64,000 nucleotides of DNA, taken from the NCBI RefSeq assembly GCF_900114475.1, contig NZ_FOTE01000015.1, positions 1-64,000 on the forward strand, given 5' to 3'. The notes beneath the pieces were generated by a model. That model ran no database searches and had not been told where the DNA came from. It saw nothing but the letters and a program-made list of their open reading frames with translations. This document shows positions 7,024-16,010 of the stretch, in pieces. Position 1 is the stretch's first letter, and the number at the start of each line of letters is the position of its first letter. The DNA comes from Paenibacillus sp. 1_12 (GTDB lineage: Bacteria > Bacillota > Bacilli > Paenibacillales > NBRC-103111). The position numbers were made by a program, and so were the translations under genes.

Positions 7024-7903
7024 TACGACCAACACCTTCACCTTTGGCAATATACTCATAAACTCTAGGGCACTCAATGATGTAGAAACGCTCCTTTTCA
7101 ACACCATCGCACGGATTCTTGATCCATTCGTTCAGACGATAGTACTCCGTCTTTTTGACAAGTAGATTTGCGTTCTTCCAGCCTTGTAGAATCTTATTGA
7201 GCTTCATGTCATAACTGTTACTTTTGTAATCTTTACGTAACTCAGGCGGCTCTTCACCCCATACAAAGAGTTCCATGAGCGTGTATTTCGTTACTCCTAT
7301 GGTATTATCTCCAAATTTCCTTTTCAACTCTGGTGTGTCTAACAAGATACCGAAACTCATTTTTGGATCATACCCACCGTTCATCACAGAAGCATAGTTA
7401 CTCAATTCTTCTATTACACTATTCTCGAACTGACGATGGGTTGAAGTAGCGTTCGATTGGTTAAAGGCTCCTCCAAGCATGGAATCCAGTTCCTCAGTAC
7501 CGATTTCCCTGAATTGACCAAGTTTTCTTAGTTCAACTGCATAGGTGATCATCGCTGACAACATTTCGCGGTCAATGGAACGAGCAAATGGCTTCAGTTT
7601 TGCAAGGACTTCACCGAAAGTCTTGTTATCCTCCAACTCGTGAAGTGGAAAAGTCTTGGTCGCACCAAACGTCCCATCTGACTCTATAGAAATGAAACTA
7701 GTCACGATTACACCATCAGGATATTCCATACTCCTACTACGACAGTTCGTAACTTTCCAAAACTCCTCATAACTTTGCTTGAGAACAGTAAGTTCTTTGT
7801 CAGAAGCTTTCTCCGATGCTTTCCATTCCACTTTCAGTTTTGCTTGCTTTTGATCTTTCATTAAAATAAGGTCATGTTGAGAATCTCTTTGATTACCACT
7901 CAT
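7016..7903 (-). CDS. Unrecognised element protein, 295 aa
   Basis: No family is recognised. The start ATG has GAGGCG about seven bases upstream. Residues 20-130 are charged and mostly helical. Residues about 205-265 (TKYTLMELFVWGEEPPELRKD ... NKILQGWKNANLLVKK ... YRLNEWI) resemble a winged-helix DNA-binding domain in layout, as in replication initiators or accessory regulators, but the match is weak. It overlaps the methyltransferase start by eight bases, so the two are translationally linked and probably act in the same process. Confidence 0.55.
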   Translation of the reverse strand: MSGNQRDSQHDLILMKDQKQAKLKVEWKASEKASDKELTVLKQSYEEFWKVTNCRSRSMEYPDGVIVTSFISIESDGTFGATKTFPLHELEDNKTFGEVLAKLKPFARSIDREMLSAMITYAVELRKLGQFREIGTEELDSMLGGAFNQSNATSTHRQFENSVIEELSNYASVMNGGYDPKMSFGILLDTPELKRKFGDNTIGVTKYTLMELFVWGEEPPELRKDYKSNSYDMKLNKILQGWKNANLLVKKTEYYRLNEWIKNPCDGVEKERFYIIECPRVYEYIAKGEGVGRNE

Positions 7904-8300
7904 TACAATCGCCTCGCTTAGTTGAAGTCAAAGCTTCGTAAATGAAACAAGCGACTTGAAACATTCACGTTGACTTTGCTCTTCTATAAGCCCATCTCTT
8001 GATCTAATACCAGAAGTTGAATCACTTTTACCCTCGAAATAAGAAATGTTTGGAGAGACTTTATCTTATTGCCCCAGACTGCTCCGATATCCCAAAAATT
8101 ATCTCAAGATAGCCCCTTGAAAAGTTTCATACCATATAAGGATCATCAAAACTGCAGAATGCTCTCTCTTTGAACAAGAAATAATTTGGATGTCAGGTGT
8201 GGTCTAGTGGTGAGAGTGGTTTTTAGCGAACTGTTGAACTAGATTGAGCATTTTTCTAAATGTGAGATTTTTCGACTGATCGAATGGAGGAAGCTAATAC
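7904..8300. other. Gene-free tract upstream of the methyltransferase operon
   Basis: No gene found. The promoter for the 7903-to-6028 operon should lie here on the minus strand, but no clear -35/-10 pair is visible. Around 8200 a short stretch resembles a tRNA D-arm but nothing else of a tRNA follows. Confidence 0.3.
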
Positions 8301-8528
8301 ATGAAATTGGGGAACCTTCAATGGGGACGAACTAATGTGGATAGAAATCTCTGTTTAGGGTATCTATTTTTTCTCGACTTCGAAGTAATTCTGTTTTGTT
8401 CATTATCCTTCTATGTATTGTTTCGTTTCTCTCAGAACCACTCACAAAGTAGCTTACAGTTCGCCAATCGTAGAAATCCTCCAATAAATAGTTTCGAAAA
8501 AGAGATTCTAAATTATTTTGAGCTATAA
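8301..8528 (+). CDS. Doubtful small ORF, 75 aa
   Basis: The ATG has a good GGAGG ten bases upstream, which is the only support. The product is rich in Phe, Leu and Ser with one hydrophobic stretch (YLFFLDFEVILFCSLSFYVLF) and no recognised motif. It faces the opposite way from its neighbours and runs into the terminator of the gene at 8582-8890. It may be chance. Confidence 0.2.
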   Translation: MKLGNLQWGRTNVDRNLCLGYLFFLDFEVILFCSLSFYVLFRFSQNHSQSSLQFANRRNPPINSFEKEILNYFEL

Positions 8529-8541
8529 AATAATCTGCGGA

Positions 8542-8570
8542 TAAAAATAAGGTGCCACTTTTCAGCACCT
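8542..8570 (-). terminator. Intrinsic terminator of the gene at 8582-8890
   Basis: On the minus strand AGGTGC (8570-8565) pairs with GCACCT (8555-8550) across a nine-base loop and is followed by TATTTTTAT. It starts 12 bases after the stop codon. Confidence 0.75.
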
Positions 8571-8581
8571 CATCAATACCT

Positions 8582-8890
8582 CTATTCCAGTTTCTTAAAA
8601 ATCTGCTTGTATCTTTTCACAATCAAGCGAATCTCTGGTGCGCCGCTGAGGAATTCGACCTCGAGACTGTCATCAAAAATCAATTTCACCTCATAGATTG
8701 CAATATCAACTGGTAAACCTCGATCGGAAAACCAGCCCTCCATTTCAGAGAACATCTTGTCGATCAGTTCGAGCTGCGCCTGATTAAAAACCCAAGGTAT
8801 TGAATCATAGAACCCCTCAGATGGATTGATATCAGGTATCACAGGCTTAGACCAAGGATATTCTTCATACAACAATTGCTCGGATAACAT
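8582..8890 (-). CDS. Small cytosolic protein related to the one at 16009-16803
   Basis: The 102-aa acidic protein starts at an ATG with AAAGGGG eight bases upstream. Its order of motifs (EEYPWSKP, then a helix with LIDKMFSEMEGWF, then LPVDIAIYEVKLIFDD) parallels the N-terminal half of the protein at 16009-16803 (LERFPWAES, WFQIIWDMFEELESL, VPINLRVNKIKEKY). Proteins of this WGDGW-type group are small and cytosolic and often sit beside secreted or mobile-element genes; the function is not known to me. It is followed by its own terminator and precedes the giant surface protein gene in transcription only by chance of orientation. Confidence 0.55.
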   Translation of the reverse strand: MLSEQLLYEEYPWSKPVIPDINPSEGFYDSIPWVFNQAQLELIDKMFSEMEGWFSDRGLPVDIAIYEVKLIFDDSLEVEFLSGAPEIRLIVKRYKQIFKKLE

Positions 8891-8965
8891 TCAAATCACC
8901 CCTTTCCTAATCGCTGAGAAATTATGTTGGTTAACTATAACTTGGGAATAGAAATAAGTGAAGAA

Positions 8966-8995
8966 AAAGAAGATGCCGATTTCCTCGACATCTTC
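8966..8995 (-). terminator. Intrinsic terminator after the giant surface protein
   Basis: On the minus strand GAAGATG (8995-8989) pairs with CATCTTC (8975-8969), followed by TTTTTC. It lies about 40 bases past the stop at 9033. Confidence 0.7.
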
Positions 8996-9032
8996 CAGTT
9001 AGAGCAAGTACTTATTTGCTTTGAAAATCACG

Positions 9033-12000
9033 TTATTGGAATGAATCCAGTACAGAAGCGTTGCCGACTACGAAGTCTATGGACTTCGAACCTCCAAAGT
9101 CACCTTTGGAGCTGTCATATGTCATACCAACATTAGCAACTTTAAAACTTAACTTCGTATGACCAGTGAATCCCTTACTGAAGAACAAATTTTTATCACC
9201 GTTAGCTTCAAGTCCTGGTATTTGCATAGGAATCTTGTCTGCATACCCCACGAGCGGGAGTGCAAATGTGTTAGTGTACTCGCGAACAACTAGCACAGTT
9301 GTATCCTCATTGTAAAAGCCCTTCCCAACTGCAAGGTCGCTTGAACCCCTAACATTATTTCCAAGGCTTGCAACGATACTTTCAGTCAACTTATCACCAC
9401 TGCCGTTCTCGAAGGAACCAAAAATGTTGTCGTTACCAAGAATCTTCATCCTAGTTAAGGCATCCTTTAGTTCATTTGAAAGGCTGTTCAGATTTCGAGA
9501 GCCATTGACCCCGATTAACTTACCACCCCTGATCTCCAATGTATATTCGTTTACATCCACTGACTTCTGGTCTGCCTTTAACTTAACAGTTTGACCACCG
9601 TAGTCCTTGGAGTTGATGACCAGATTGCCGTTAGCATCTAATGTTACCTGCCATTTACCAGTTGCTGCATCTTTTGTAGCGTACTCGCTTAAATATTTGT
9701 CATTGATGGCATCTGTTGAATAGGTGCTTGATGGATTCCAAGCATTCTTCAATGAGCTAGAACCTATATCAAGAGCAAATATCTTTAATTCAAGGTCACC
9801 ACTCACTTCGAAGTTGGTTGTGATAGCACTGCCCTTGTAGATGACCTGTTTATCTCCGGCGTTCAACTTTTTAGCCAAAGCTTTTGCAGATGCATCTGTA
9901 GCTGCCGACATCCCTACTACCGTTGGCTTCACATCAACATTTACAAAGCGAGCCAGATTGTAGCTGACTGGCTTGATTTCACGAAGCTTATCACCAGCGG
10001 TGAAAGCGACTGAGGTATTTCCTGACGCATCATCATAGGCGTATAGAACTTCTGGATTAACCTTGAAGGTTTCTTTACCTTGTCTAGCTTGCCAAAACAT
10101 TCCGTTGGATGAGTCCGAAACATCCTCAAATGACATCTGAGCTGAGCTATCTTTCGGAATGTACCGATTGAAGTTCACGCTTGTCTCATAGTCTGCCGTT
10201 TGATAACTGCTTGCTGCCGCTCCAGACCATGTATATGGCACATAGTAACCGCCAAACTCTGTTGAAACCCAATCGTATCTTGTTTCGCTGTATGTGTAAT
10301 CCTTTGAAGGGCTTTTTACCCCATACTGCATAACGTGTGACTTGGTGACTACTGGCTTATTCTCGCCAGAACCCATACTTGTTGACGTAATTCTACCATC
10401 GAATAGGTTGAAGTTATTTAACCATGAAGCTAACTTAATGTTTGCTACCGAAGTGTTATCCCTGACCGCTAGTAAATTACCAGCCAAGTTAAACTGAGCA
10501 GAAGGATTGAATACCGAGAAGTTTTTAGATGGTGAATCTTTAAACAACTTCGCTTTACTTATCGCCCAGTGCGTTTTACTCAAATCTGGATCGATTAAAC
10601 TAAATGTTGTGTTTCCTGATGGATTCAATTGAGGATTCGTAAACGTGCTGATCGGTAAGGATAAGTTGAACTTCGCCTTATTAGTGCCTTTGTCTGAAAT
10701 GTTACCCCAATACTTCGAGAGCCTCCACTGAGGAACATCATGAATCAATTGGATAGGCTCGCCTGGAAGGTCTTCTCTGGCTTTGACGAACAAGGTGATC
10801 TGAGCGTTGGAGTAACCATCTGTACTCGCATACTTGTTCTCAGTTACAGAATTGCTTAATGAATCATCTCCTCCCAAATACTTGTGAAGATCGAGTGGTA
10901 ACGGTGTATCATAACCCAACTCAAGTTCCCAAGTATCCGAACCCTCTACGCTTGGAATAGGGATTATTCCATCTTTGCCAACAGCGTCCTTAGTTAGCTC
11001 TACCTTGTTAATGCTCTCGTTGTCCTTATTATCCACCAATTTGAATTTCGCATTTTTGTCAGGAACGATATCGTATGTCTTTCCTTTATAATCAATTGTC
11101 ATTCCACCTTTAATCAACTTGTCAGCTTCATTGTTAAGATCTAGAACCCCAAGATACTTTTGACTATCTTCTGACCAGCCGTTGATTGGTACTGTAAATG
11201 GCTTCTCGATTGGGTTACCGTTTTTATCTACAAGTGTTACATTCAATTGAGCAGTGATCGCAGGTTTCTTCTGGGCTTCCCCATCCCCATAACCCCAAGG
11301 TTGAAAACCCCAACCCCCGAATCCGTTGACTGAAGCGTCAGATGACATTGGAACTTTTGAAGTTACTGGTTTTAATGTTCTTGCATAGTAATCTCTAGCA
11401 TAGGTACGGAACGTATTGGGAAGGTTACCGTTCTCTTTGTATGGAGATTGGGTACCTTGCTCAGCAGTTGTTGAACCTCCCTTAGACACGGCTTCGAACT
11501 CCCGATTTGCTGTCAACCCCATTATAACAGTATCGGTTGGACGAGCCACTTGTCTTGTCCATAAATACCAATCAGTTGCATCGTGCATCGGCATGAAGGC
11601 GTAGTTCCGCTCGTAAGCACTTTGGTTATCTTTGACGCTGATTCCAACTACTGTTTGTGCAAAAAAGATTAACTGGTTCTTCTTGAACTTTTCCCGCATC
11701 ATTTGCTCAAATGCAGTGTATGCTTCACCTTTCAAGATACCTCGAGACTTGATAAGATCCATATACCCCGAGAACACCATACTACCAATAATTTCAGCAT
11801 TCAACTTCTCCCACTTATCTCCACTACCATGACGGAGGATGTAATCCTCTATCATATCCTTTAAAGAGTCTCCGATGACTTTCTTGTTGCCTTCACCAGA
11901 AAGTGATCTGTTCGGATCGTTTGGAGCTATGTTGTAAAGAACATCAGCAATAATTTGTTCGAAATAGTTGGTGCTTTCGTTTGCAGCTTTATCAGCATAG

Positions 12001-14039
12001 TTTAGGGTACGCTTCATCAGCTCAGCATGGCTTTTACTTTGTGGACTGTCTGGGTAGAGTGGGTTATTTCCATAGAGCGTCTTTACCTTGCTGCTCGTAC
12101 CAGCCCGCTCGAATGTGATTACGCCTGAACCAGACTTACGGAATAAATTGTCCGAAGTCTTATTTGGTGCCATGTAGAACATAAGATCTTCCAAATCGAA
12201 TTTGAATGGATCTTCAAGATCAACCTTCGTCGAACCAGGGCTTAATACCCCATCACCATTGGACTTTACCTTGTTTGGGATGAAACCGAATTGGAGTAAC
12301 GCTACTTTGTCTGAGGTCTGGAATGTTCCTGCTGCTGTCGATGAATTGGCGTTGCCTGATGCAGGTGCCGTACCTCCTACGTTTGCGTCAGACTGAGCTG
12401 CCTGAACCCCTGAAGGAACGAAAAGCGGGACTATCAGTGCAACCGCCAATAAAATACTCATCATTGACATCTTAGGTGATGAAATTTTTCGCTTTTTGTT
12501 ATAGATCATGAAGCTTACAACCCCTCCCATAAAAGATAACAAGAACAGGATGACTAGCATGATAATATTATCCCCGGTATGCGGAGTGCTTGCCGAACCT
12601 CCGAATACCACACCTGCACCTAAGACTACTCGCGTAATCGGGGAGTTGGCATCGATGGCTACCGTATCTACTTTGCCAGTCTCATTGTCTTTAATCATGA
12701 ACGACTCACCTGGTGTTACGGCAAATCTGATTGGTTGAGTACCTTTGTACTGCTTGGGGGCAACCTTGTCCACGTTAATGACGGAGAAGTTGTAGAGCTT
12801 GCCGTCTTTGCTTACTTCGAGTTGGTGCTTCGGTTTTATAGAAACATCTGCAGAAGCGATGCCCCCTATACCTCCTGCTACAACTACGGTCGAGGACTTG
12901 ACCTTGCCTTCGGCATACTTGGCGTTAACTATTGCTACTTGGTATTTACCTTCTGGGATAGAGATCGTAGTACTGTCGAGATTTACGGTATGAGTGCTCG
13001 AGACCCCTGATCCAGACGAGAGGGAAACATCTACTTCTGCCCACGACTTACTCAAGTCTGTGTTAACATCAGTTGAGAGATTTACTTTCACACTGCCAGT
13101 CGATGCTTCATTTGAGAATACGATTGGCAAGCTTAGAGCTGACTTTTGGGAGCCTGTTATTACTGATGACGGGAGTACTACTTCGGCTTTACCGTTGATA
13201 CCATCCTTGGCAATCTTCCCTTTAGATGATACTTGGAACTTCCACGTTAGCTTGCTACTATCAATCCAGACCATACCTTTGTCGTCAGAAGTGGCTTGGA
13301 GTGAACCTTTTCCTTCTAGTAGCTTGATACCGATTGGAGTATGCTTTAATGGAGTGCCAGATTCAGATTGAAGCTGTAAGCCGACTTTATTCGGGTTAGT
13401 CTGCAAAATCGCAGCTATCGGGTGGAGCTTGGTGGCTGTCAAATCTCGAAAAGCCTTCTCGTCTTCGAACCCTTCATAATAATCAAAGAATTCAATGCTG
13501 AACTTGGTGTGGGTGTTTACCTTAACGTTGATACCATTGAATTCAATTTGCTCTATGATACCGTCAGTCTTCTTTAATACCAATGCAAACTCATCCCCGA
13601 GCTTGTAGCCTGGGTGATTAAAGATCAGGCTGTACTTACCATTTTTGAAATTCTGACTGTTGCCTACATTGGAACTGATCAGTTTGTTAGCTGCTACGTT
13701 CCAAAGTTCTAATGTGAACTCGGGGATGTAAATGCCTTTATCTGCTGAGTAGTAGACATCTACATGCAGACCGTCTGTTACAGTCCTCTCAGAATTGTCA
13801 GTCATTTGAATGGCTTCATTAATTGTAGATTGGTTAGCTTCTACTTCACCTCCTTGAGTGGGTAGAGTGGTCTGTGCGGGTTGCTCGGTCTCAGTTGATT
13901 GATTTAGGCTTTGGACTTCCTGAAGGATTTCTTGAGTTTCTTGAGTTCCTTTATTCTCGACTTCACTAGCAAATGCTGAAGCAGAATACATAGATACAAA
14001 TAGGACGAGTAATACTATCATGCTAAATAACCTCTTCAT
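9033..14039 (-). CDS. Giant two-part cell-surface protein, 1668 aa
   Basis: The start has GGGAGG nine bases upstream. Residues 1-25 are a signal peptide (KRLFSMIVLLVLFVSMYSAS). Residues 30-480 are beta-rich Ig-like repeats with Thr/Ser linkers. At 485-520 a sortase-like tail follows: TPHTGD, a hydrophobic helix (MLVILFLLSFMGGVVSFMIY) and NKKRK. The frame then continues directly into a second signal-peptide-like segment beginning at Met524 (SILLAVALIVPLFVPSGVQA) and a second extracellular part to 1668, partly helical (600-850), then beta-rich. It looks like two secreted proteins fused in frame, or a two-pass membrane protein with both large parts outside. No enzyme motif is seen. Adhesion or cell-contact roles are inference. 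No ribosome site precedes Met524. Confidence 0.75.
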   Translation of the reverse strand: MKRLFSMIVLLVLFVSMYSASAFASEVENKGTQETQEILQEVQSLNQSTETEQPAQTTLPTQGGEVEANQSTINEAIQMTDNSERTVTDGLHVDVYYSADKGIYIPEFTLELWNVAANKLISSNVGNSQNFKNGKYSLIFNHPGYKLGDEFALVLKKTDGIIEQIEFNGINVKVNTHTKFSIEFFDYYEGFEDEKAFRDLTATKLHPIAAILQTNPNKVGLQLQSESGTPLKHTPIGIKLLEGKGSLQATSDDKGMVWIDSSKLTWKFQVSSKGKIAKDGINGKAEVVLPSSVITGSQKSALSLPIVFSNEASTGSVKVNLSTDVNTDLSKSWAEVDVSLSSGSGVSSTHTVNLDSTTISIPEGKYQVAIVNAKYAEGKVKSSTVVVAGGIGGIASADVSIKPKHQLEVSKDGKLYNFSVINVDKVAPKQYKGTQPIRFAVTPGESFMIKDNETGKVDTVAIDANSPITRVVLGAGVVFGGSASTPHTGDNIIMLVILFLLSFMGGVVSFMIYNKKRKISSPKMSMMSILLAVALIVPLFVPSGVQAAQSDANVGGTAPASGNANSSTAAGTFQTSDKVALLQFGFIPNKVKSNGDGVLSPGSTKVDLEDPFKFDLEDLMFYMAPNKTSDNLFRKSGSGVITFERAGTSSKVKTLYGNNPLYPDSPQSKSHAELMKRTLNYADKAANESTNYFEQIIADVLYNIAPNDPNRSLSGEGNKKVIGDSLKDMIEDYILRHGSGDKWEKLNAEIIGSMVFSGYMDLIKSRGILKGEAYTAFEQMMREKFKKNQLIFFAQTVVGISVKDNQSAYERNYAFMPMHDATDWYLWTRQVARPTDTVIMGLTANREFEAVSKGGSTTAEQGTQSPYKENGNLPNTFRTYARDYYARTLKPVTSKVPMSSDASVNGFGGWGFQPWGYGDGEAQKKPAITAQLNVTLVDKNGNPIEKPFTVPINGWSEDSQKYLGVLDLNNEADKLIKGGMTIDYKGKTYDIVPDKNAKFKLVDNKDNESINKVELTKDAVGKDGIIPIPSVEGSDTWELELGYDTPLPLDLHKYLGGDDSLSNSVTENKYASTDGYSNAQITLFVKAREDLPGEPIQLIHDVPQWRLSKYWGNISDKGTNKAKFNLSLPISTFTNPQLNPSGNTTFSLIDPDLSKTHWAISKAKLFKDSPSKNFSVFNPSAQFNLAGNLLAVRDNTSVANIKLASWLNNFNLFDGRITSTSMGSGENKPVVTKSHVMQYGVKSPSKDYTYSETRYDWVSTEFGGYYVPYTWSGAAASSYQTADYETSVNFNRYIPKDSSAQMSFEDVSDSSNGMFWQARQGKETFKVNPEVLYAYDDASGNTSVAFTAGDKLREIKPVSYNLARFVNVDVKPTVVGMSAATDASAKALAKKLNAGDKQVIYKGSAITTNFEVSGDLELKIFALDIGSSSLKNAWNPSSTYSTDAINDKYLSEYATKDAATGKWQVTLDANGNLVINSKDYGGQTVKLKADQKSVDVNEYTLEIRGGKLIGVNGSRNLNSLSNELKDALTRMKILGNDNIFGSFENGSGDKLTESIVASLGNNVRGSSDLAVGKGFYNEDTTVLVVREYTNTFALPLVGYADKIPMQIPGLEANGDKNLFFSKGFTGHTKLSFKVANVGMTYDSSKGDFGGSKSIDFVVGNASVLDSFQ

Positions 14040-14165
14040 TCCTTACTTCCTCCCTTGTGCTAATCTTGGTTTGCTTAACTGCTGTAATAGCAGTCGTTGC
14101 TTGTTCTTGTAAGGTATCTGGTAAACCATGTGTAAAAGTTGAACGTTTCTCTTGATTTTCAGTTA

Positions 14166-14199
14166 CAAAATAAAAAGACGATGCCATATAGACACCGTC
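14166..14199 (-). terminator. Intrinsic terminator of the transglutaminase-like gene
   Basis: On the minus strand GACGGTG (14199-14193) pairs with CATCGTC (14183-14177) including one G-U, followed by TTTTTATTTT. It lies 16 bases past the stop codon at 14215. Confidence 0.75.
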
Positions 14200-14214
14200 C
14201 CTGTTATGGATTGA

Positions 14215-15831
14215 CTATTTACCGATCACTGACCCGAAGGTTGGTTGAGTATGAATACCCCGATCGGGATTTTCTCTTAGGAATTTGTATATATCAGCAC
14301 TACTACCTGCATTGGAGAATGAACCTGCTATTATTGAATACCAATTTCCATCAATCTCTACATACATCTGAGCATGATTTGGACTAGAACCAATCATAGT
14401 GTTGTAATTCATCGCATCAAACACTAGTGAAAAGACTTCTGCATCCGAATCGCAATCTGTTTTGCGTATGGATGCTGCAAGTGCATCATAAGCCGATTTC
14501 GGTGAGCCATCTTTCGGATCAGTGACTCCTCTCAGTAAATTATAGGCTATCGAAGCTAAAGTTCTTACTTTTACGATTTCCTCTTTGCTGACGCCTGCTT
14601 TTACCAAATCACCAATACTTCCCTCGGCAGACTTAAGCCCCCTATTTCGATCTGACCGATCCTTTGTATCACCAGACCATCTGGCACCGTCTATGAACTC
14701 ATAATAATATGATTGATACTCACCACCAAAATCGGACTCATCATATTTGGTTAAGGCTTCATTCACAATCCGTAAAACGGTATCATATTCTTTCTGAGAC
14801 TTCGAAGCATAATCATGTTTACCAAACTTAACTTTTATTCCGTTAACGACCTGGGGATTACCTGATTGTATTTCGGTTCCTATTGCACTTGTAATATACG
14901 CTGTACTTGTGTTGCCATCCCATTTTACCGCTCCACCCAATGATTCACTAACGAAACGGAGAGGAACCATAGTGTTGCCATTGACAGACTGTACCTTAGA
15001 GGTTAACTTAACTGACTTCCCATTAATGAAGGCTTGACCGCTGTTAATGGTTAATTTAATTATAGTATCGCCCTTGATTGCTGTAACTGTTCTAGTTTCC
15101 CCATTCCAAGATATTTCAGCTCCCAGTTTCTCGAATATCGATCTCATTGGAACCATAGTGCTACCATCAATTATCAATGCAGATTGAGGGAATATCTGCT
15201 TAACCCCATCTATGAAAACGGTGACAGTGCTATCAGTGGCTGAAGCGATGGTTACCTCGCCTTTTTTAGTAACTGGCGATGGGGGATTATTCAACGTAGT
15301 TGATATTCCAAGTTTGGCTTTAATTCTCCTAAGGGACTCTAGAATCGAATTGTCATTTCCTTTTAGAGTCATTAATCCATCACCACCATAACTTACAACT
15401 ACTGCCTCAGTCTCTAGGATCGCAGTCTTTAATACCCCTGTTGACTTAAAACCATTACCATCAAATATTTCTTTTTCTATTAGGGTTAACTGATCCATTA
15501 AAGAAGTCAATGCCTTTACGCTCCAACCACTTTCCTTTATCACTTTTACCGCCGATTTCAGATTCATTATTATAGCGTCTTCATCTTCATAATTAGCTTT
15601 AAGCTGTTGAGTAGCGAGCGAGGTTGGGGGGATAGATGGATCGGTTGCTGCATAAGTGTTAACCGACCATACTGCTAGAGCGCCAAGTAATATCGAACTG
15701 ATTAACATACCTTTAACTACAAAACTAAACGAACGTTTTGTTAACTTACCGCTACCTCTTTTGGTGTAAACCGTAGTCATATGAACCATTGTATCAGTAT
15801 TTACAAATGATTCCCTTGTTTTATTACCCAT
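14215..15831 (-). CDS. Exported protein: copper-amine-oxidase-N domain plus transglutaminase-like domain
   Basis: The 538-aa protein starts at an ATG with GGGAGG eight bases upstream. A basic leader and one hydrophobic helix (about residues 40-62) form a long signal or membrane anchor. Residues about 205-320 are two copies of the copper-amine-oxidase N-terminal (stalk) fold, with VPMRSIFEKLGAEISWNGET and VPLRFVSESLGGAVKWDGNT, a wall-associated module frequent in Paenibacillus. Residues about 440-500 hold a transglutaminase/papain-like core: Cys in KTDCDSDAEVF, His in SPNHAQMYVEI, then DGNWYSI. It may crosslink or cleave surface peptides. It lies next to the giant surface protein, a plausible partner. 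Confidence 0.7.
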   Translation of the reverse strand: MGNKTRESFVNTDTMVHMTTVYTKRGSGKLTKRSFSFVVKGMLISSILLGALAVWSVNTYAATDPSIPPTSLATQQLKANYEDEDAIIMNLKSAVKVIKESGWSVKALTSLMDQLTLIEKEIFDGNGFKSTGVLKTAILETEAVVVSYGGDGLMTLKGNDNSILESLRRIKAKLGISTTLNNPPSPVTKKGEVTIASATDSTVTVFIDGVKQIFPQSALIIDGSTMVPMRSIFEKLGAEISWNGETRTVTAIKGDTIIKLTINSGQAFINGKSVKLTSKVQSVNGNTMVPLRFVSESLGGAVKWDGNTSTAYITSAIGTEIQSGNPQVVNGIKVKFGKHDYASKSQKEYDTVLRIVNEALTKYDESDFGGEYQSYYYEFIDGARWSGDTKDRSDRNRGLKSAEGSIGDLVKAGVSKEEIVKVRTLASIAYNLLRGVTDPKDGSPKSAYDALAASIRKTDCDSDAEVFSLVFDAMNYNTMIGSSPNHAQMYVEIDGNWYSIIAGSFSNAGSSADIYKFLRENPDRGIHTQPTFGSVIGK

Positions 15832-15972
15832 TAGAATTTCCTCCCTCTATAATCAGAGTATCTTAGCTTGTACTATAATCTAGCTTGAAAGATTTTTCCT
15901 AAAGTTTCTTGGGAATTTCATATTTACTAAAATAAATATCGCCCCATTACTCATATCAATGAATGAAAGTCC

Positions 15973-16010
15973 AAAAAATAAAGGCAGCTTGGTAATTTCA
16001 AGCTACCTTT
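15973..16010 (-). terminator. Intrinsic terminator of the gene at 16009-16803
   Basis: AAAGG.AGCTTG (15980-15991) pairs with CAAGCT.CCTTT (15999-16010). On the minus strand the hairpin is followed by ATTTTTTGG. The stem touches the stop codon. Confidence 0.75.

Noticed and set aside
8200-8270. tRNA-like D-arm (TGGTCTAGTGGTGAGA)
   Set aside because: No T-arm, no acceptor stem pairing and no usable anticodon arm follow.
8332-8568. Minus-strand frame of 78 aa
   Set aside because: Its first codons lie inside the terminator hairpin of the upstream gene, it has no ribosome site, and its composition is not protein-like.
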